64,000 bases of DNA, taken from the NCBI RefSeq assembly GCF_016859285.1, contig NC_053408.1:7203713-7267712 (forward strand), read 5' to 3'. Made by a program: the position numbers and the translations under genes. The notes under the pieces are model-generated. The model had not been told where the DNA came from. It ran no database searches and saw nothing but the letters and a program-made list of their open reading frames with translations. Within the stretch, counting starts at the first letter, position 1, and each line of letters begins with the position of its first letter. The DNA is from Xiphias gladius. Taxonomy: Eukaryota; Chordata; Actinopteri; Istiophoriformes; Xiphiidae. Positions 59,782-64,000 of this stretch are shown here, piece after piece.

Positions 59782-61634
59782 CAAATGTTTTCACCCACAA
59801 CTGATTGTATCCTGGAATGAGAAGACTATATTTTGACGTAGGCAAGTATAATGAAATTGTTGAATTTACGTGAATTTATTTAATTTGTTGATAGTTTGGT
59901 CAACGTTGTCATTTATATAAAACAGAAAAGCAGAAATCCCAAACACACACATTTTACAACGTTTACAACATCAGAAGTTGTACTTGTGACGCAAAAAAAA
60001 AGTATTCGAAATGAGTTATTTTCTTTATATTGAAATTGTAAAATTAAATTATTGCAGAGAGTGAATCAGCACAGGAAAGGTTAATTTTGTCTCACCCTTC
60101 TGGAAGATGTCTTCACTTGTCTTAAAGGAACATTCAACCACTTTAATTTATTTATTTATTTTTTTAACTTCTGCACCTATCTGAAGCTGACACTCCAAGT
60201 AATCATGCACACTTCACAAAGCGACTGGCCAGACGTGTGGAGGTGAGAAAGTGAGCAGGGTTTGAACTCAAGTCTCTCAAGCTCTCTTCTTTAAACAGTT
60301 ATTTCTGGAGCTTTTGTGAGTTCAAGTGAGCGAGAACCTACAAATGCCATCCTGAAACCTTTTAGTTGTATAACTGATATTTAAACAATATCGCCTCTGG
60401 CATTCCTTTCGATGTTGAATTATACAAACAAAGTTTGTTTCAGGCACAACTGACAAATTTAGTGCTGAAATTCCATAAAATGGGGGACTCAAAATATACA
60501 TTAAAAAAAAAAAAAAGGTCAAAACTGGTATAAGCAGAGGCTTGTACCAGTTTGTACCGGTGGTATGGGTCAGGTTTCAAAAAGCAAACTGCAGAAGCAC
60601 TGAGTGTTTCACCGTGAGAGAAAACTGAGGTGAAACGTGTAGTAGTAGTAGTATTATAGGATGGAAATATGGTATAACAGTGATATTATAACTGTGTTCA
60701 GATAATACTGGTATTCTGTGAACACAAAAGCAGTGGCTTAACACTAAATAACCGCACTATTGTTAAACTGATCATGTAGTTATAGTGTCATAGCTGCAGC
60801 AGCAGTCTCAGCTATTCTGATCGAACCCACATCACTATGACGACCAGCAGTTTGCTGTTTCATCAGCGGTAAGAGCGACTTCTTTCCCACCTGTTTCCAT
60901 GGCTTTACTCAGCAGTGACACAGACCAAACATGCTGTACCACGTCACTCAGATGCGGAAATGTGCTGTTACGCTTAACGCTGAGACAACATTTCGCTCCA
61001 GATGTAAGCATCTTAATCTTATGCGAAGCCTAGATCTCCGTCCGATGTAATGCTGCGGAAAAGCGTGGCCGTATCCTTCCTAATTACTAATGGGTCTTAA
61101 TGAGCAATAAACAACCAGCCACCGGCAGATGATGAGACAACCGGCCCCTGGGCAAGGATGTGTAAAAGGCCCCCCACCCCTCCTACATAGGAGGAAGACA
61201 CTCGGACTGAAAGAGACACAAAATGACCTCGGTAACATTGCGCCGGTGAACCGGAGCTCTCAGGCTAACAGAAACTCAAAAATGACTCAGACATGGTGTT
61301 GGTAGTCGATTTGCATCTCTCCGTGACTCCTTTGTGGAACTTCGTGTCTCTTTGTGGCTCTCTCAGCTTCCCATTTCCCCCCCTTTTTTTTCTCCCCAGG
61401 ACGGCGCTGCCATACGGCGGCTACGACAAGGCGTCAAAGATGCTGACCTTCGATCTCCCGGAGGTCAACATTGCCACCGAGGAGCCGGAGCCTCTGCCCA
61501 CCATGCAGGCCGACATCCGCTCACGCCCCTCGTTCAACCGCACACCCATCGGCTGGGTCTGCTCTGAGGACAACTCACACATCCACATGGACCTGGACAA
61601 CATCCCCTTCGATGGAGAGACAGATGACCTGTGA
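54484..61634 (+). CDS. myoz1: Myozenin 1 (calsarcin/FATZ family, sarcomeric Z-disc)
   Basis: Coding exons are 54484-54568, 59064-59230, 59330-59399, 59531-59717 and 61400-61634: 744 bases, 247 aa plus TGA, phases consistent. Family motifs in order: N-terminal basic segment after MPITTPAP; conserved LGTKIKTPKDLMLEELSLL and KNKGSKMFRMRQQRVEKF (about residues 40-76); a proline-rich linker PPPIPPKPEMP; YIRTYVSPWERAM; YKSFNRTALPYGGYDKASK; SFNRTPIGW; and the C-terminus DGETDDL, which fits the acidic PDZ-ligand consensus of myozenins, myotilin and palladin. Myozenins tether calcineurin, alpha-actinin, filamin and telethonin at the Z-disc. It is shorter than human MYOZ1 (299 aa) because the glycine-rich middle is absent. 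I choose MYOZ1 over MYOZ2/3 mainly from the synpo2l-sec24c neighbourhood. A (CA)n run begins two bases into intron 4. Confidence 0.92.
55605..56155. repeat. Dispersed repeat family E, copy 1 (degenerate)
   Basis: ACTGAGTAAATTTACACAGC, TAGGCTACTTGTACTTCAC, ACTTTTTACTACATTACATT and the closing TTCCACCACTTA resemble, in inverted order, the AGTGGAGTAAAAATAT...CTCCACCACTG family at 63025-63168. Boundaries approximate. Confidence 0.5.
56225..56660 (+). repeat. Dispersed repeat family B, copy 6 (most complete)
   Basis: It holds both halves of the family: ATTGGATGGATTGCAATC, TTGGTGCAGACATTAATGTC, GGATGAACTGTAATAATTTT, TTTCAATTTGTCCATTACTT, then GGTAGCATTGTCATTGTGAG, TTAGCATGCTGACGTTAGC and ATTTAGCTCAAAAACACTG. 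This copy links the 5' fragments (14760, 50480) to the 3' fragments (5275, 7690). Confidence 0.8.
56961..56987. repeat. (CAGT)n tetranucleotide repeat
   Basis: Six CAGT units, in the myoz1 intron. Confidence 0.9.
57258..57325. repeat. (CT)n(CA)n compound microsatellite
   Basis: A CT run of about 14 units followed by interrupted CA units. Confidence 0.9.
58035..58345 (+). repeat. Dispersed repeat family D, copy 2
   Basis: AGCAGTTTGACATTTTACAA, AGTTAGATGAGAAGGCCGAT, ACCGCTCTCATATCTTTCC, ATATGAAGCTTAGC, and GGACAGAGCCAGGATAGCTG follow the order of copy 1 at 42960. In the myoz1 intron. Confidence 0.7.
59720..59776. repeat. (AC)28 microsatellite at the myoz1 exon 4 donor
   Basis: The exon ends AACAG at 59717, the donor is GT at 59718-59719, and AC units run without a break from 59720 to 59776. 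The microsatellite therefore supplies donor positions +3 onward. Confidence 0.95.
59780..61399 (+). other. myoz1: myoz1 intron 4, remainder
   Basis: Non-coding, with an AT-rich first half and more GC toward the acceptor (TTTTTCTCCCCAG). No repeat family was recognised securely. Confidence 0.5.
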
Positions 61635-62093
61635 ACACGCATGCGGACAAAAGCACGCTTACCGTAGCCTGGAACACACCCACACACACACACACACACA
61701 TTAAAAGTACATGCACCAGAAGTCATAAACACACATACATGAAGAATACGCCCTCACATGAGTGTATATATGAGAGCATGAGGCAGATGATAATTTACAC
61801 CACATACACTGACAACATGAGCAATGTTAAAACTGCTGAAGCTCCCACGAACACATGTTGAAATGTACTTTAATTGCATGAAAAAAAACAACAACAAAAT
61901 GAACAAAAACAATTTGAAAATGACTTGATGGAAAAAGGACAAAGTATCTCCCCCGGTCTCCTGTGTGCTTTCTTACGTTTTCACCCTCAACGATGAATGA
62001 GTCTTAATATGATTTTGCAAACTGAGCTAATGTGAGACCTGTGTGAGCAGAAACAGATAAGCACTCTGCACTCTTAAAACAATGTATTTATTC

Positions 62094-62099
62094 AATAAA
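62094..62099 (+). terminator. myoz1: Polyadenylation signal of myoz1
   Basis: AATAAA 460 bases after the stop codon, followed within 30 bases by a plausible cleavage region. The only canonical hexamer close to the gene end on this strand. Confidence 0.65.
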
Positions 62100-63024
62100 G
62101 ATCCCCTTTACAGAATGCCTGACTGCTTCTCCTGCAAACAGTGCATGTGCTAATCCTGGAGAACTGCTGCTACGTGGGACAATATCTGATTATAACCCCC
62201 CCTCCCCAAATCAAGCAAATTACAAACCTTAACGGCCACATTCATTTTTATACGAATGGAACTACACTGAGCGGATTGTTATAACTGGGTTATCTTATTT
62301 GGCTTCTTTCTTCATGGATTTTAATTGAAGTTTATTCAACACATTTGCACATTTCAAAGGTAAGTTCACAATCTTATAGCCATGGGGTGTCCCGGCGGTT
62401 GATTGGCTGACGCCGCGTGCCCTCTGACGGCAACATTTCTGGTTTCAGTTCCAGTTGGCACCCATGCCACTGCTTGTCATCATCCTCTCTTCTTTCCCAT
62501 CTCTATAGACGGACATAGTTTCAAATAAAGGCAAAACTGCGGTTAAAAATTGCTTTATAAAAGTGGCAACTTGCTGACTTTAACACTCCCTGGATGATTT
62601 TGACATGTTCCTGAGAGCTTCGATTGATTTGAGCCACTGAACTTTTTTTTTTCTCTCTTGCACACCTTCACTGGCAAAACTAAAAGGCGTCCCCATGACC
62701 CCTCGCGTGCACTGTGAATAGTCCGTGCGTTCAGGCTGTGACCGTAAACTGGGGCTGGCGGGTCTCCAGTGACGGCAGTTACACAGATGTGTTCTGGATG
62801 CCGCGGTGGAAGAAGTTTCTCAACACGCCAGCATGACATGTTTAGTGCTTGTACATGAAAAATTACAAAAGCAATGATCAAAACGGTTTCCAGTTAGTCC
62901 AGTTTTTCCACTTGTATGCAACGTTGGGTAGTTTAATCTATACGAAAGCGTATCTTTATATGATTTGTGTTCAGAAATCTTAACCTGTAAAGAAATGAGC
63001 AAATAAAGGTATAAAATAAATGTA
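62100..63024. other. Intergenic region after myoz1
   Basis: No gene recognised. Open frames on the minus strand at 62555-63044 carry no known motif. Confidence 0.5.
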
Positions 63025-63168
63025 GTGGAGTAAAAATATTTCACTCTAAAATTTATTGGAGTAGAAGTAAAAGTATCATAAAATGAAAATACTTGAAGTA
63101 CAAGTACCTCAAATTTGTACTTAAGCGCAGATCTTGAGTAGATGTACTTAGTTACACTCCACCACTGT
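63025..63168. repeat. Dispersed repeat family E, copy 2
   Basis: Starts GTAGTGGAGTAAAAATATTT and ends TTACACTCCACCACTG, so the ends form inverted repeats (AGTGGAGT...ACTCCACC). The interior has GAAGTAAAAGTATCATAAAA, ACTTGAAGTACAAGTACCTC and GAGTAGATGTACTTAGTTAC. A short non-autonomous element common in teleosts. Confidence 0.75.
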
Positions 63169-63289
63169 CTGCACGTCGCGGGTTACATCTGACAGTGGGT
63201 GTAACATGGTGCATCCACCATTTTAAACATGTTGCCATGTTCGTGGAGGTGTGTGTGAGGCCAACGTGCTCAAACAGGTAAGGCCACAC

Positions 63290-63569
63290 GGTCACCCGCC
63301 GAATAACCTCGACGCCATCCTCTTTTTCGCCTCGTGCCCGGGAGGCGGCGGCATCGGGCTGAGCACACCGCCGGATTTAACCGCTACGTCACACGCTCAC
63401 ACACGCAGAGCTGGAGGGATGGCACGATATCGCGAGAGCGGCGTGCCGCGACCGGAGCGCTGGATGGGGCTGGTGGGGGCTGGATGCGCCCGCGGCTCGC
63501 CCTCTCTCTCTTTAAATCACACGGTAGGACACGCGATCGGACGGAGACTGGCGGCGACAGCGCACGGGG
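63290..63569 (+). promoter_or_regulatory. CpG-rich promoter and probable first exon of the next gene
   Basis: Bases 63290-63569 are strongly enriched in CG dinucleotides (CGCGAGAGCGGCGTGC, CGCGATCGGACGG) and end at a strong donor (CGCACGGG then GTGAGT at 63570). No start codon in a credible coding frame precedes the donor, so this looks like an untranslated first exon on the plus strand. In human the gene following MYOZ1 on the same strand is USP54; assigning this exon to usp54 is inference from gene order only. Confidence 0.55.
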
Positions 63570-64000
63570 TGAGTAAAAACTTGCACACTACGCACTGCAC
63601 GGGCTCCATCACAGCTAGGGGGACCCGGGGACGTGTGTGTGGTCATGGGGGGGGTGGTGTAGACTGGAGGGGGGAGGAGGGAGAGGGGCAGTCAGCGTGT
63701 CGGCCAGATGTGATCCTCTCCAGATGTGTTCTCGTGACAGTCTCTGAGGATGACTGTCATCTTCTCCATCATCATCTTCATCACCTCCACCATTATCATC
63801 ATTACTCTCACGGGAAGCACGAGCGACTTTTCCTCGTGCTGCTTAGTCTCCCTCTGTTGGTCTGTATCTTGTCAGCTTTATTATTTTATCAGGTGGTCTG
63901 GGGTCGGTTATTCCCCGCTACGCAGCCACTCTCCCTCGTGCTTAACGGGCAGCAGCATCCCTTCCCCTCAACTTATGCCGGTTGCATCACAGTCCAGGTT
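63570..64000 (+). other. Start of the first intron of the downstream gene
   Basis: Non-coding sequence after the GTGAGT donor, with a G-rich part (63640-63690) and a TCATCATC-rich part (63755-63805). No exon seen. Confidence 0.4.

Noticed and set aside
1-64000. tRNA, rRNA or other structured RNA genes
   Set aside because: None recognised by eye. A covariance-model scan (Rfam/tRNAscan) would be needed to exclude small ncRNAs.

Overview
The window is nuclear DNA from a bony fish, most likely a percomorph teleost. The evidence is the multi-exon genes with GT-AG introns, abundant (CA)n/(GT)n microsatellites, several dispersed repeat families typical of percomorph genomes, a fish-specific FISNA-NACHT-LRR-B30.2 immune receptor, and a muscle/secretory gene block that matches the human 10q22 order SEC24C - SYNPO2L - MYOZ1.

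Layout. 1-4.4 kb: no gene seen, repeats only. 4.45-7.5 kb: an innate-immunity fragment zone (+ strand) with a well-preserved pyrin-domain (PYD) exon followed by a decayed TRIM gene (RING, coiled coil and PRY-SPRY exons with lost zinc ligands, a nonsense codon and a frameshift). 8.77-14.37 kb (+): an intact nine-exon NLRC3-like receptor whose spliced frame closes exactly (1033 aa). 17.50-32.51 kb (-): sec24c, 23 coding exons, 1232 aa, tail-to-tail with the NLR, with a non-coding first exon and CpG-rich promoter near 34.35-34.6 kb. 36.70-48.11 kb (+): synpo2l, six coding exons, 1246 aa. 54.48-61.63 kb (+): myoz1, five coding exons, 247 aa. 63.3-63.6 kb (+): CpG-rich probable first non-coding exon of the next gene (usp54 if human gene order holds).

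How the genes relate. synpo2l and myoz1 both encode Z-disc/actin-associated proteins of striated muscle and lie head-to-tail. The synpo2l PDZ has an Enigma-type PWGF loop and Myoz1 ends in the acidic ETDDL type of PDZ ligand, so a direct link is plausible but unproven. sec24c encodes a COPII cargo-adaptor subunit and is transcribed away from them. The NLR/TRIM/PYD region is an unrelated immune insert beside this conserved block.

Most interesting observations: (1) a 42-bp mini-exon in sec24c that duplicates the end of the preceding exon, is conserved at protein level but diverged at synonymous sites, and has intact splice sites; (2) a PYD exon whose splice phase fits the downstream NLR, suggesting an alternative PYD-FISNA-NACHT-LRR-B30.2 transcript with a dead TRIM gene inside its intron; (3) dinucleotide repeats directly at splice sites of myoz1 and sec24c. 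Exon boundaries were read by eye from splice consensus and checked by reading-frame arithmetic; homology calls come from recognised family motifs, not from a database search.
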